In this document: positions 25,001-35,757 of the stretch, piece after piece
Numbering within the stretch: position 1 is the first letter of the stretch
Layout of the letters: every line of letters begins with the position of its first letter
Origin: Oscheius tipulae
Lineage: Eukaryota; Nematoda; Chromadorea; Rhabditida; Rhabditidae
Direction: 5' to 3'
DNA length: 64,000 bases
NCBI GenBank assembly: GCA_037178975.1
Contig: JASJZH010000005.1
Span: 2,046,001 to 2,110,000 of the forward strand
The notes under the pieces: generated by a model
Told to the model about the DNA's origin: nothing
Database searches by the model: none
What the model saw: the letters and a program-made list of their open reading frames with translations, nothing else
Translations under genes and position numbers: made by a program

Positions 25001-28000
25001 CTTCACTTAGTCTCGGGCGAACTTCAAGAATTTTGTGACGAGCTTGAGAGGCTCACAAACAAAGCCTATCGGTCTGCAGGACCCGAAACGATCTCACTGG
25101 TCAGGGCTCAGAAGCTATACAACAATATCGCTCCGTGGCCTGGCGCCGCCGAAGCTTTGAAGTTCCTCCAATCTAATGATCGTGAAATGGCTTACTCCCA
25201 CATAAAAACGTTAGCTTTCAACCTGCAGAGAAACTTCGAAGCAGTAAGAAATCTCAACCGGAATCGAGAGAAACAATTCACTCCTCATGACTCAAAGCCC
25301 AGAAACAATCCTAGACAAAACTTCGTTGATTCGAGAAACAAAAGCCACAATAGCCCTCAAAATTGCGTACCTCCGTCTGCTAGGTCCAATTTTACAGATC
25401 AAAAACACAAGATCACGTGCTATAACTGCGGAAAAGACGGTCATACAGCCGCTTTCTGTCAAAAATCCCGTAATAGCAATGGAAATCATCAAAACTCGAA
25501 CCCGCATAGGCAAACCAGCGGCTATCCAGCCCAACAGGGGCAGAAACCTAGTCAGTACCCCCCTCGTGGTCTGCCAAACAATGCTAGAGCTATGAGAGGT
25601 ATTGAAGACTAAATTCAGCCTCAGACGACTGATAAAACTTCGACTATCGCACAAAAACGTATTTTCCACTTCGCCCATCACGTAATTTCAAGCACAAAAA
25701 GTATCTCGACGCCAAGTGACCCGTCTCTTTTCGGCATCAAGCCACTCTTTGACGTGACAGTCCTGGGGGTGGCGTGTAAAGCACTATTAGACACCGACAC
25801 AGCACAGACACAGCCAAGCACAATGTCAGTTGGTTTCTGGGAAAAGATAACCGCCGCTGATCCTAACGCGTTGAAGGGGGTAAAAGTTACAAATAACTCT
25901 CCAAACTTGTCCTCGAAAATTATAGACGCAAGTGGCAACGAAATGCCGCTCATATGCACCTTTTTGGCTGACGTCGCCTTGCATTATAACGATCTAGAGA
26001 GTTTGCAAAAGAGCGAAATGATCGTGAGCGTGAGCGATTTAAAGAGTTTTATGATAAAACTAATAAAACCGACTCAAAAGTTTACCCAAAGCTTGGAGAC
26101 AGGGTATTTATGAAAATTCCTGGGGAAAAGGCACACTCTAAACATCCTAAGCTCACATACGACATTTCGGGTCCTTATAGGGTTATTGATGTTTCACAAA
26201 ACTCTGCCTGCATCACGGAGATCGGAAAGAACAAAGAGGCACAACGCGTGCAGTTTGACCTTTTGCTCATTCTTCCTACCGACCTACAAACGGAAAACTG
26301 GCAAACGAAAAAGAAACGAGCCAGGGTAAAGATCGCTAAAGTTTCAAAAATTGGCTTCACAGCAATGTCGGTTAGCAACACAGACAGACACTTCGAAAGC
26401 AATGACATACATCACCAGGACATCCTTATTGACGACGCTGATTTCAGGAACCAAGTCGACGTGTCCACCTCACATCCTCTCCATCCAGCTTGGAGATGTA
26501 CTCAGAGAGGAGGAACCGAAGATGACTGCTCATTCTCGACAGCTACGGTCGCACATGTATGTCGTCTCTTCAAGAGGGCGTGCCCTGACAGCACCGAACA
26601 CCTCCCAGTTCGATCAGTGGAAGAGGTGATCCGGCTCGTCGGACGTGCTCAAGGACGACCCCAATCTCGTGCTCAAGGACAACCTCAACCTCGGGCTCAA
26701 GGACCACCTCGTTCCCGTACTCAAGGACCGCCTCGTTCCCGTGCTCAAGGACCGTTCCGTTCCCGTGCTGAAGATCACCGTCATCCTGCAGGAAAGAAGC
26801 ACACCGCTAGACGTTTCTGATGATCGTCGGGACGTCGATCAACCGAAGGAGGGGCATGTCACATAGCCGGTATTTCTATGATATTTTATTCTCGTTACTC
26901 TACCTAAAACAACCACAACCGTTTTCGTCCCTCCCGTCATATTTCACTTTTCAAAGACCCGCCACACCGTAACCATTCTGTTTTACGCGCGGAGCGCCAC
27001 CGTTTGGATTTTCTGGTTGTTTTTGTGGTTGTTAGGTTTTTCTCTCGCTCGATCTAGAGTCGAGATGTCTATTCTATTGTTTTCTTCTGTTTCCCCGTAT
27101 TGAGTTACCCATCTATTATCAGATTGTTGGACCTATTGAGTCCCAAGGCTGAATAAATTTTGTTTGAAGAAAAAAGGGTGCTTTTCTAGTAATAAGATCT
27201 CGATCTAGCCTAACCAGCAGATCGAGCATCTTGAGGTTACGACTCGGCCAGCGTAACTCCTCATTAATGAAGCAATCGTCCTGCCTTCGGGTAGTAGATT
27301 AGCGGCGATTCCAGTCCACGCTGTACACATGACTGCCTTTCCCTCGCCCCGCAATATGTTGAAGATGGTTTCGTAACAGAAGGTCTTTCCTGAACCGCCC
27401 GGTCCATCAAGTAGCACCAACCGTTCCCGTCCAGACAGGACTGCGTCCACCTAAATTTAGAACTGATCCAAATTCTTATATGACCCTTACAGCTTCTTTC
27501 TGCTGCCTGTTATTTTCCACTTTGGCATACATTTCCTGTCCGATGGCTCCGTAATCCGGGGTGTCGTCTGCCATCGGTGCAGGCTGAGCATATCTTGTTC
27601 GGATGAACTGTTCCAGGACGATGTTGAGAGGACCACACATCTCTAAAATATCGTAGTATGCCAATGCTTCGGCATCAGCGGGTGTGTGTCCTCGATACAC
27701 ATAGTCTTCCGACATTTGGACCTTCCAATCTTCCCACATTTGGTTACCGCATGAAGGCTGGTCGAACGCGAGAAGAGTTGCAAAAACACTTCGTAATGCA
27801 GGAGGCATTTTAAAGCGTGCTGCGTCAGCCATCGCCACATTGAAATGATGCGGAGTTCGGATCAATCCGAGCTCTTTGGCTGCCTCTTCCGCTGTTTGGA
27901 ACCTGGTTCCATTGACCGTGAACAATTCTTCATAGCTTGTGGCTCCGGTTGTGTGCAATAGAAGTAGACGGATACAATAGCGTTCCTGCTGCTTTGGACT

Positions 28001-31000
28001 AACCGAGTGGATCCTTCCAATGTTGTTGTTAACATGTCTCTTGGGGGCCCAGAATTTGTCCTTCTGCAAACCTAATATACTGATTTTGCTACCAAAAATA
28101 CCTTATTATAAGTGAAGTGCTCGGGAAACTGGTTGTAGGTGACAGTGCGGGGATCGACCGGTCCCAACTCGCGAAGACGTCCTTCTGCTTCGAGGTCCCT
28201 TGCCTTTTTGTTAAAGTCAAAATATGCGAGAAGAGAAGTCTTTATATTCTGCGCAGCCGCCTGTGCCTCATTACCCGGTGCAAAAACAACAGAATTTTTT
28301 CCTTTTTCATGTACCTGAAGACACGATTATAAATTCTCTGAGCTAACATACCACTAAGTCGATCACAGCGTTGGATCTTCCGTGAAGTTGGAACTCGAAG
28401 AGACGGTGGTATCCTTCCGGGGCGCACAGATACCTAGCGTCGAGATGTTCAGCGACCTCATCTATCATTTCTCCGTTTGTTGCGCGCTGTTTCCGCTCAA
28501 GCTTGAGCTTTGCCTTGTCACTGCCTTTATAGGTGTACTTGTAAAGGTATTTTACTCCCTCGATTTCTGCACAGGCTTGGACGTTTATATGAGCGTCATA
28601 TTTCAGAAGAAGCAGGGGATTATATGGAACAACCCATTGATTGTTATAGTACTGAAAACAAAATACTTTGTCTAGCTACAAAACAAACCTTTGGACGGTC
28701 TCTGCCACCTATCCTAGCAATTGTTCCGGTATCTCTTCTTTTGTAGACTGGGTATCCGTTGACATTCATATTGGTCCGATCTTGGAAGGCATATGGGAAC
28801 CTTTTTGAGCAGCCTGTTCCATTCCAACACGGAGAGTTGACGCCGCAATCGCGGTGGATCATATGGCCAGCAACTTTTTCAAAGAGCTCAGGTTCTCGGT
28901 CGAAGTCTGGCAGTTCAGCACGGATGTGTCGATCAACATCATCATTGGAACGGAATTTGTCATCGCTGTGAAGGGTGAAGAGAGCGTGAATGTGAGGCAA
29001 GCCCCGCTTCTGCCACTCTACGGTGAAAACAAAAGCGATGACCCTTCCGAACAGTCGTCCCTCCGTGATATCCTTCATCATTTCCTTTGACTTCATTCGG
29101 AAAACGCGCTCGACTAAGTCTGGACGATCAGAGGCTGTTTGTTCTGGGTACAGATTCTCCTGGATCTCGCGCCAATTCGGATTACAGGTGAACGTGACAA
29201 ATATATCGGGCTTTCCGTATCTGCTGGTAATCGTCATGGCATCCTATAAGTTTTTCTTCCCCAAAATATTGAATAACTTCACTTACCAAATAACAGTTCA
29301 TCATATAGCGTGGACTGGACGTGAACGTTGCTGGAAGAAGGATCCGTGAACCACATTGTCCTCCTGTGTCGGTGGCAATGAACTCTCGAAGGTCGGAGTA
29401 GTATTCTGATCGTAAGGTAGCCTGATGGTTTCGGATGAATTCCAGGTTGCACTGCTCCGTCTTTCCCCAAGATCCGCAAACGAACTGTTGAAGAAGTTTT
29501 CCTCCGTAGAGAATAGGATTGAAGGTATTCCGGATAGAGAGATAATAACAGTAATAGTCCTTCAGTGTCATTTTCTTCTGCTCAACAGCTCCATTTGCTT
29601 TTTTCACCTGCTTCTTTCTGTCCGCATGATATCCGAAGTCACCTCTGATGAAGAAGAAGGGGTAGGAGCATGGGTCTAGCATCTAAATCGAGGTATTTTA
29701 CTGTAATCAAACTTGTGCAACCTTGTGAATTACTGGAACTTTTCGTAACCCTCCACCTCTTGCGTGAACTGTGTAGTTCTTTGGGGACGGAACCTCCCCG
29801 TTTTCTCCTACGTAAATCAGAGCTACTTCGGCAATTCGAGGTGTATTATATCTGCGAGGATCAGGAGTGTTGACGGACTGGAACACCAAGCGAACTCTGT
29901 CCATTTCCCTATGTTCTTGACGTGCCTTCTCTTCCTCTTCTTCATATACTTCTTGAAGAAGTTTGTAGCTGCGAGCGTATTCGTGGTTCTCTCTCATATA
30001 CCGGCTCAGGAAACGCATTAGATCGGGGTTACAGTCAGAATTGACAGGAAAAGCTATGCGGTGATCGGCTGCAGCTGTCTCGTCAATGAAGAATAGTTGC
30101 CCATAGGAAGGAGTTACATTACTGCCTATGGCTGGACCCGTATGGAAGCAAATTTCTCCATGAATTTTAAAGACAAAAGGACCTCTTCCGTGCATAGTTT
30201 GCAACTAAAAAGTGACTGATCTCACAACTGGGTTCCTCACCTTGCAATCCATCGAGGCAATGGAGAAAGCAGAGTTGAATTTCCTGATGTTTTTGATGAA
30301 ATTTGCAGAGTAAGGATTCTGTCCGGTGAAAAGCTCAGCCAAAACTATTGGATACTGTTCAAATCGATCGAGAGTCACTGCGCCATTTTCACAACAGGGA
30401 TTGTAAGTACCGTCAGCTTTTCGTGGATGTTCGTCCCGGAAGTACAAAGCGCCACAGTGAGAGCATTCGTCAGATAAAGGACCGAGATAATGGTCTGGAG
30501 GAACAACGTCAAGATTCAGATTACGTCGTGCGGCTAATCTTAAGGCAATGTTTTCACGGCGAACTGATTTTTGGGTAGCTCTTTCTTGTGGAGTTTGACT
30601 GAAAAAGTGGCTTTTTGAGCAAATTTTCTAGCAAACCTTTGATCTCTTTCTCTATGAGCTGATGTGTTCTGCCGCTGTATTTCTGCTCGACGGGGATCTG
30701 GGAGATTTGCTCTCTGCTCGCGGTGTACTTCAGTATTTAGCTGTCTTATTTCGGCACGGACATCATGTGGTAAGTTTTGCCGGATAATTTTTCGTCCCAA
30801 AGTATTCCGCTCTCTTGCGTTTTCACGAACATCATCTGATGTGTTCTTCCGACGTAATTGACGCAAATTGGAATTATGTGCCCGTTCTTCTGCAGCTTGT
30901 TCAGGAGTCATCATTGCCAATAGTCTAGCTCTTCTATTTTGTTGCTGGATCCGTCTTTGTTCTCGTACCCTTGCTCGTCTCTCCAGTTCCAATACCGACG

Positions 31001-31267
31001 TCCTTTCCTGTTCCTGATCAACTTGTCCCTCCTGTCTCGATAACTGCTCAACTCGTCGTTCCCCTCCTAGATTGAACCGGAAACGTTCCTCCACCAATTC
31101 CATGGTGTCTTCAGCTGTACGATGCTCCGAAGTATCCATTACCTGTGATCTACTACCGAAAACATTTGAACAGAGTGCTGTCCTTACCTTTCTTCTTCAA
31201 CAGGAGGCCTATTTCGATCCAAGTCGTCTTGATCTGGTCGCCTAAGACCGCTTTGCTGATGTCCCAT
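22040..31267 (-). CDS. Helitron RepHel: HUH replication initiator fused to PIF1-type helicase
   Basis: It starts near ATG 31267 (MGHQQSGLRRPDQDDLD), runs through a basic, Arg-rich N-terminus (31139-30610) and a zinc-finger-like CSHCGALYF..CC, then the Helitron-like N domain. The Rep core has FVTFTCNPNW, the HUH motif KRGLPHIHALF and the Tyr motif VKYLYKYTYKG. The helicase has Walker A GPGGSGKTF, VLIIDECSML, GGDFRQ, LRIGCIVMLIRNLN and FAMTINKSQGQSLE, with a stop at 22040. Numerous 40-bp introns, all in matching phase, keep the frame. The protein would nick and unwind DNA for rolling-circle transposition. It is split by the LTR element between GRTIAS and KLNIAQN. The frame is continuous if that element plus one 4-bp target copy is ignored, so the break is recent. 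Confidence 0.88.
23323..23326. repeat. target-site duplication AATG, left copy
   Basis: AATG immediately before the 5' LTR; matches 27266-27269 after the 3' LTR. Confidence 0.8.
23327..23735 (+). repeat. 5' long terminal repeat (409 bp)
   Basis: Begins TGTCACATAG and ends CTCCTCATT. It is near-identical to 26857-27265, with about three differences by eye (for example C/T at the 15th base, C/A in the GTTGTT[C/A]GG stretch). Confidence 0.92.
23736..23750 (+). other. primer-binding site candidate
   Basis: TGGGGGCCGAATAAA directly follows the 5' LTR; TGG is the complement of a tRNA CCA end. The tRNA was not identified. Confidence 0.5.
24080..25612 (+). pseudogene. LTR element gag with an internal TGA
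   Basis: A single frame from ATG 24080 (MDDYNRTDGN) to TAA 25612, about 510 codons, interrupted once by TGA at 24443-24445 (codon 122); the frame before and after is identical. The middle has a Ty3/Gypsy-type capsid (MPDLEPFSGEADSCSFFAHL, LFVKLLRGKALKIYN). The C-terminus has one zinc knuckle CYNCGKDGHTAAFC followed by an Asn/Gln/Pro-rich tail. The stop is either a single mutation or a read-through codon. Confidence 0.82.
25613..26005 (+). pseudogene. LTR element protease region, damaged and truncated
   Basis: Continues in the gag frame after its stop. It has the retropepsin-like strand VTVLGVACKALLDT, but the catalytic DTG-A is altered to DTDTA. It runs into a deletion junction around 25980-26010, after which the frame changes. 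The function is presumably lost. Confidence 0.6.
26010..26820 (+). pseudogene. LTR element integrase C-terminal (GPY/F) remnant
   Basis: The frame reads FKEFYDKTNKTDSKVYPKL, GDRVFMKIPGEKAHS and ISGPYRVIDVSQNSACI, the GPY/F module at the end of Ty3/Gypsy integrases. A long basic tail ends in a tandem 8-residue repeat (RAQGPPRS and variants), with a stop at 26818. The catalytic core that should precede it is absent. Confidence 0.75.
26645..26770 (+). repeat. 24-bp tandem repeat, about five copies
   Basis: Units such as GTGCTCAAGGACCGCCTCGT recur every 24 bp inside the integrase tail frame and code for R[AT]QGPPRS-like octapeptides. Confidence 0.85.
26845..26854 (+). other. polypurine tract
   Basis: GAAGGAGGGG two bases before the 3' LTR, the expected plus-strand primer site of an LTR element. 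Confidence 0.65.
26857..27265 (+). repeat. 3' long terminal repeat (409 bp)
   Basis: Same length and ends as the 5' LTR; followed by the AATG target copy at 27266-27269 and then Helitron helicase coding sequence. Confidence 0.92.
27266..27269. repeat. target-site duplication AATG, right copy
   Basis: Pairs with 23323-23326. Confidence 0.8.
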
Positions 31268-31470
31268 AGCTAACAGTAAGTTTTTTTCTAGATAAATATC
31301 AGGGTTCACAAAGAAAACAGAATAAAATTGCACGGAGAAAACGTAATAGTGCTTCGTGAAAGTGTTTGTTATAACAGTTCATTTTAGTAATCTACTGGGA
31401 AAGTCAAATAAATGATTCAGGCTATCAATATTTCAAGACACTATTCCATGATGTTATAGGCAGCGCAAAT

Positions 31471-31949
31471 TTACTGAAGAGGATTTCTAACGTCCTGATC
31501 CGAAGATGTCATTTCAGAAGGAGCGACAGTTGTTTGGTTTCTCTGAGATCCCATATCGACACTGATCAAGTCGAGAGGAAGATGGTCAAAGAGCAAATTG
31601 TCTTTATGATACAGTTCCTGTTCCATTTCATTAATTTTTCGTTTGAGCATAGTATTCTCACTTAAAAAGTATTTTAAACGTGAATAAATTGCAAAGCAAA
31701 CCGTTTAACTTCCATGAAATCTCTATCCTTTTTAGCAATTTCACCTCCCAGTTGTTGAAGAAGGATATCTCTCTGCCTATTCGCGGTTTTCTGCTGTCTG
31801 ATGCGCGTGGTCAGTCCGCCAATAAGATTTCCCGTCGACGTATCGCCTTTTTGTTTCAAATACTTAGCTTTTTTGCCTAGAAGTCCCAGGTCGACGGTGT
31901 TAATAGGGTCCTGCCCCACAGCACTACTAATTCTCTTATGAAGATTCAT
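31471..31949 (-). CDS. Helitron accessory coiled-coil protein, function unknown
   Basis: Two exons in matching phase: 31949 to about 31699 and about 31653-31471. The sequence starts MNLHKRISSAVGQDPINTVD, then TRIRQQKTANRQRDILLQQL, a helical ENTMLKRKINEMEQEL stretch with coiled-coil character, and a polar C-terminus (SSDQDVRNPLQ). It sits between the Helitron 5' end and RepHel, on the same strand. No known Helitron cargo domain (RPA, OTU, endonuclease) is recognised. Confidence 0.6.
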
Positions 31950-32440
31950 CGCAGTGTCTAAAAATTAACTAAAATTACGTAATGTGACCGTAAGTTTTCC
32001 TGCGGAGCCTTTACCTTTGGCTCTTACAAACTATACCCAAAGGTACGTAAAACAAAAATATTGACACTCGGATATACCGAGGTCGGTTTGGCCATAAATG
32101 ATGGCTTGCAAATAAAAAATGGTGCCAAGTAGATTTTCTTGAGATTATATACCTGATCAACGCGCCGAGACGGTACGGGAGATCCCCAGAGGAAGCCGGC
32201 AAATTTGAGTGCCTGAAGTCGCTTGTGCACCTTTTTTCTCAAGTTTTTTCTATGTTTTCGTAATTTTTTTCGTTACCCTATAGCAAATTGCACATTCTTT
32301 TTCGTTCGCAAACGTCAAAAACGCCAAAAAGTGACAATAACACTGAGAAAATTCACAAACAATAGAATTTTGGGCACTGCGTACGCATTTTCGTGCAAAC
32401 GCAAAAGGCTTCGGACGGACGGACGGAGACGGTTGCTCTT
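31950..32440 (-). other. Helitron 5' noncoding region
   Basis: Presumed promoter and 5' terminal region. Near the end it carries CCGTC repeats (CGGACGGACGGACGGAGACGG at 32412-32432). Confidence 0.5.
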
Positions 32441-32456
32441 TATATAGTAGTAGAGA

Positions 32457-32831
32457 TATGTACAAATGGTCAGTCTAAATGTGCTCTTAGAAAACAGGTC
32501 ATGCTCAAACCGTTGCAGGTAGATTGTATCTATGCCATTGGCTTCTTTTAATGGCTCGTGTGTTCTACTGTTCCCTGTCATCGGTTCCCGATTGTGTGAA
32601 CTATAGAGTATGTAGCCTAAAAAAATCAACTAGGTTTATTGCATGGCAAGATAGCAAATGTAGAAACATGTATAAGTAACAAAGATGGAAATATAGGAGA
32701 CCACGGAACTGAACCGGTAAAAAAATACGTAATTAAGTTGCCCTTCCGTTGTCTTCATTATGGGTCAAGGTCTGATCAGCCTGAATAATATGGATCATTT
32801 TGTGTCAATGCTAACCTAAAAGTAACTTAAT
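32457..32831. other. intergenic right flank of Helitron
   Basis: AT-rich 3' flank of the AT-hook gene; no feature seen. Confidence 0.4.
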
Positions 32832-35757
32832 CTAAGCAAAACCCACGTTTAGAAGGTCAGCCAGGTAGTCCTTGACCTTTTTAAAAACCTCCAGCAGTCT
32901 ATCCTCGGCCACTTGCTTGTAGAGATCATTGATCTCAAGCTGGACAGTTTCAGCGGCATTGGGGGCCCTGAGCCTCTTCATGGGGCTACGGCGAGGGGAA
33001 AAGGTCCTGAAAAGAAGGTTATAGGTTTGAAGGGTACAGTAGACTCACTTTTTAGCCGGGCGACCGCGTTTCTTGACCGGTTCCTGCAAATCATTGAATG
33101 GTTCCTGGGCAACAGTCTCTTCCTGGGGATTCGCATCAATGATACGAGACGAAGACGCCCTGAAAAAGTTGCTATTTTAATGGGTAGTCCTCAGAGAACT
33201 CACTTGGGCGGACGGCCTCTCTTCTTGGAAGTCGGGCTCTGGTCCTCTTGGGCATCATTGGTCTCTTTCGTATAATTGACAAGCTGTTCGGGACCCTGGT
33301 TTCCAGTAAAGAATGTTTTGACTCTGGAATTTATTTTTGGGTTGATCATAGATGTCTGTACTCATCACTCGGTTACTCTGTCTCTTTGTTCCTCACTCAC
33401 TTCTCAATAAACGAACGACCTTCCTTCTTGGGAGGTGCTTCTCTGGCCTGTTCCTCTCCGTCTTTGGCATTGGAATTGGCAGCGGTGGACGATGATGGCC
33501 TGAAACTGGAACATTGTGAACATAGAAGCCAAAACTCACTTCTTGAGAGAAGGACGTCCCCTCTTCGTGGGAGGCTCGAACTCGAACTGGATGCCATCTT
33601 GCTGTTGCTGTTCCTCATCCTGATCATCGTCCGCCTCGATTTCGAGGTTCTCATCAACAATTTCACGTCCCTTGGTCTTCGAAGGAGTATTCTGAACCTG
33701 CCTGTTCTCTGTCTCTTCCTCTTCGACGGCTTCATCTCTCTTGGCAGTCTTCTTTACAGATGTAGGGCGTCCTCTTTTTTGCTTGGGGGCTTCCGGCTGT
33801 TCCTGTCTGTCCTCTTCAAGCTCGTCAATCTTGATGATCTCCTCCTGGATGTTCTTTTCCTCCTCAATAGCACGACGCTTGCTCTTCTTGGCAGTTCCGG
33901 CAGGGCGTCCCCGTCTTCTCTTCGGAGACTCGTCCTGTCTCTCGTAGTCCTCGAGAAGAACAAATGGCTCCTGATCGTCTTGGTGATCATTCTGTCTCTC
34001 TTCCTGTTCCTGGACCTCCAAATCCTCTTCGTCTTCCCCAGTCTCGTCTCTCTTATCCCATCCCTGTCTACGACCAGACTTCTTCTTGCTCGATCCGGGA
34101 GGGCGTCCTATCCTCTTCTTGGGGTCAGCAACAGCCAGACGGACAAGTCTCTTTCTCGGAGGCTCCGCTTCTTCCTGATCCTCTCCCTGATCCTCTTGCT
34201 GGATCTCCTCATTATCCGAGTCGTTCTTCTCAATCTTGGGACCAGCTGGACGTCCCCTCTGGGGACGGTTCCTTTTCTTCCTCTCAGAACTCTCATTGTC
34301 GCCCATCGATAGTCGGTTCAATCTGAAATTGTTCTGTCCTACTGTAAACGCTTATGTTTCTGTACTGTCTTCCTCTCTGCATAAGGAGATAGAACTTACT
34401 CTTCGGACTTCTTGGGTGGACGGCCGCGTCTTGCAGAGATAGGGGTTGACTGAACAACTTCCTCCTCTCCACTGTTTCCGTCTCCGTCCTGGCTCTGGTC
34501 TCTACAAATCCCAGTTTGGAACCAAAAGTTGAATAAAAAGCTACTTGGCAATCTCCCGGGTCTTCTTGGGCGGGCGGCCTCTTCTTTTCACGCCGGGAAC
34601 TGACTCAGGGACTTCTTCCTCCTCGGCTGTGTCTCCATCTCCATTCTTGACACTGAAAATACATATTTTCCAGCAGAAACTGACAGAAAGTACCGGTGGC
34701 TTTCCTTGGTCTTCTTGGACGGTCTTCCTCTTCGCTTTGGTGAAATGTGGGCGGCAGCCTGTCTATTATCATCCTCATCCTCTTCAGCCTGGACAGCATT
34801 TTCGACACTGAAAGTACATACTTACAATCAAAAGATGCCAGAAATGACCGGTGGCTCTCCCCGGTCTTCTTGGGAGGACGACCCCGTCTCTTCACGGAGA
34901 ACGGGGCTGGCACGGTGACTATATTCTCTTCATGGTCCTCTTCTCCGGTCTCCTCATGGCTGTTTCTATGACTGTTAGTATGCAAGTCTGGTTGGTAAAG
35001 ATACCTGTTGGCCATTCCAGTCTTCCTGGGAGGTCTGCCCCGTCTCTTCACATACGTAGGAGCGGATTCAGGGATGTCGTCTTCACCCTGTTCCTCGTCT
35101 CTTTTCTGGTCTCTACAATTTCAGTTTGAATCCAAGATCGAAACGGAGATCTACTTGATGGCCTTCTTTGGCGGTCTGCCACGGCGTTTGACGGAGGCAG
35201 GGGTAGACTGGACCTCTTCCTCTCCCTGCTCCTGTTCAGCTTCTTCACTGCCATTGACTCTCTCGACTCTGAAACCACTCTCAAGCAAAATCAGAAAAGA
35301 AAGCAGATCCCTAGGAATGACAAAATAGCTGCCAACTATCCAAAACTAGTCTGGTCAGATAAAAGAGCATTTTTTGAAATGAGCGCACCAGAGGGTTTTG
35401 GCTCCGCACCAACTTATGCAAATCCTCAATGCAGCCAAGAAAATGCAGTTCGAGTTACGCTCTTTTTTTCTTGAACAGTGTTGTACAAAGATTTATATTC
35501 ACAAAAAAAGTAAGTTTCAAAAGTACCTGGCCTCACTGACGACCTTCTTGGGTCTTCCTCTGCCTCTCTTGACCGGCATCTGTTGCTCCTCAGACTTTCC
35601 TCGGACCTCAACAGTCTCAGTATCCTCCGTTAAAAGATCCTCATCAGACAATGTGGCTTCAGGGTCCTCCTGCACCTCAACTGTACGAATCCTAAAAAAA
35701 AAAATGTGGTTTCGAAAAAGGAAGAAGAACTTACGGGATTTCATGATCCCTCGCCAT
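32832..35757 (-). CDS. multi-AT-hook chromatin-type protein
   Basis: Starts at ATG 35757 (MARDHEIP) and ends at TAG 32832 (..DYLADLLNVGFA). About 14 AT-hooks (core R-G-R-P, e.g. KRRGRPPKK, KRGRGRPKK, KKRGRPAKK) alternate with acidic Glu/Asp/Gln spacers. In the 5' part nearly every small exon (35.58, 35.28, 35.10, 34.97, 34.81, 34.65, 34.50 kb) ends with one AT-hook just before the donor. A large central exon (34321 to about 33540) holds five hooks, and two more single-hook exons follow. AT-hooks insert in the minor groove of AT-rich DNA, so this should be a nuclear architectural protein comparable to HMGA or insect D1. It has no other domain. Confidence 0.82.

Larger units (their letters stand above)
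23327..27265 (+). mobile_element. non-autonomous LTR retrotransposon (Ty3/Gypsy-like) nested in the Helitron
   Basis: Two 409-bp LTRs flank 3.1 kb. After the 5' LTR comes TGGGGGCCGA, a primer-binding-type start, and before the 3' LTR a purine tract GAAGGAGGGG. The internal region holds gag, a damaged protease and only the C-terminal end of integrase; reverse transcriptase, RNase H and the integrase core are missing. The AATG target duplication and the split Helitron frame define the insertion. Low LTR divergence implies recent movement, presumably with enzymes supplied by a complete relative elsewhere. Confidence 0.88.
21928..32456 (-). mobile_element. autonomous Helitron rolling-circle transposon (with nested LTR element)
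   Basis: On the - strand the element starts at 32456 with TCTCTACTACTATATAAAG, the classic Helitron 5' terminus, preceded by A. It ends at 21928 with a small hairpin (ACCGC..GCGGGT, 21944-21960) and then GATCTTCTTCTGA, i.e. CTRR, followed by T. This fits the A^T insertion rule with no target duplication. It encodes a Rep-helicase protein and an extra coiled-coil ORF. Without the nested retrotransposon it would be about 6.6 kb. The 3' end is less certain than the 5' end, because TTAG at 21940-21943 is an alternative. Confidence 0.85.
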
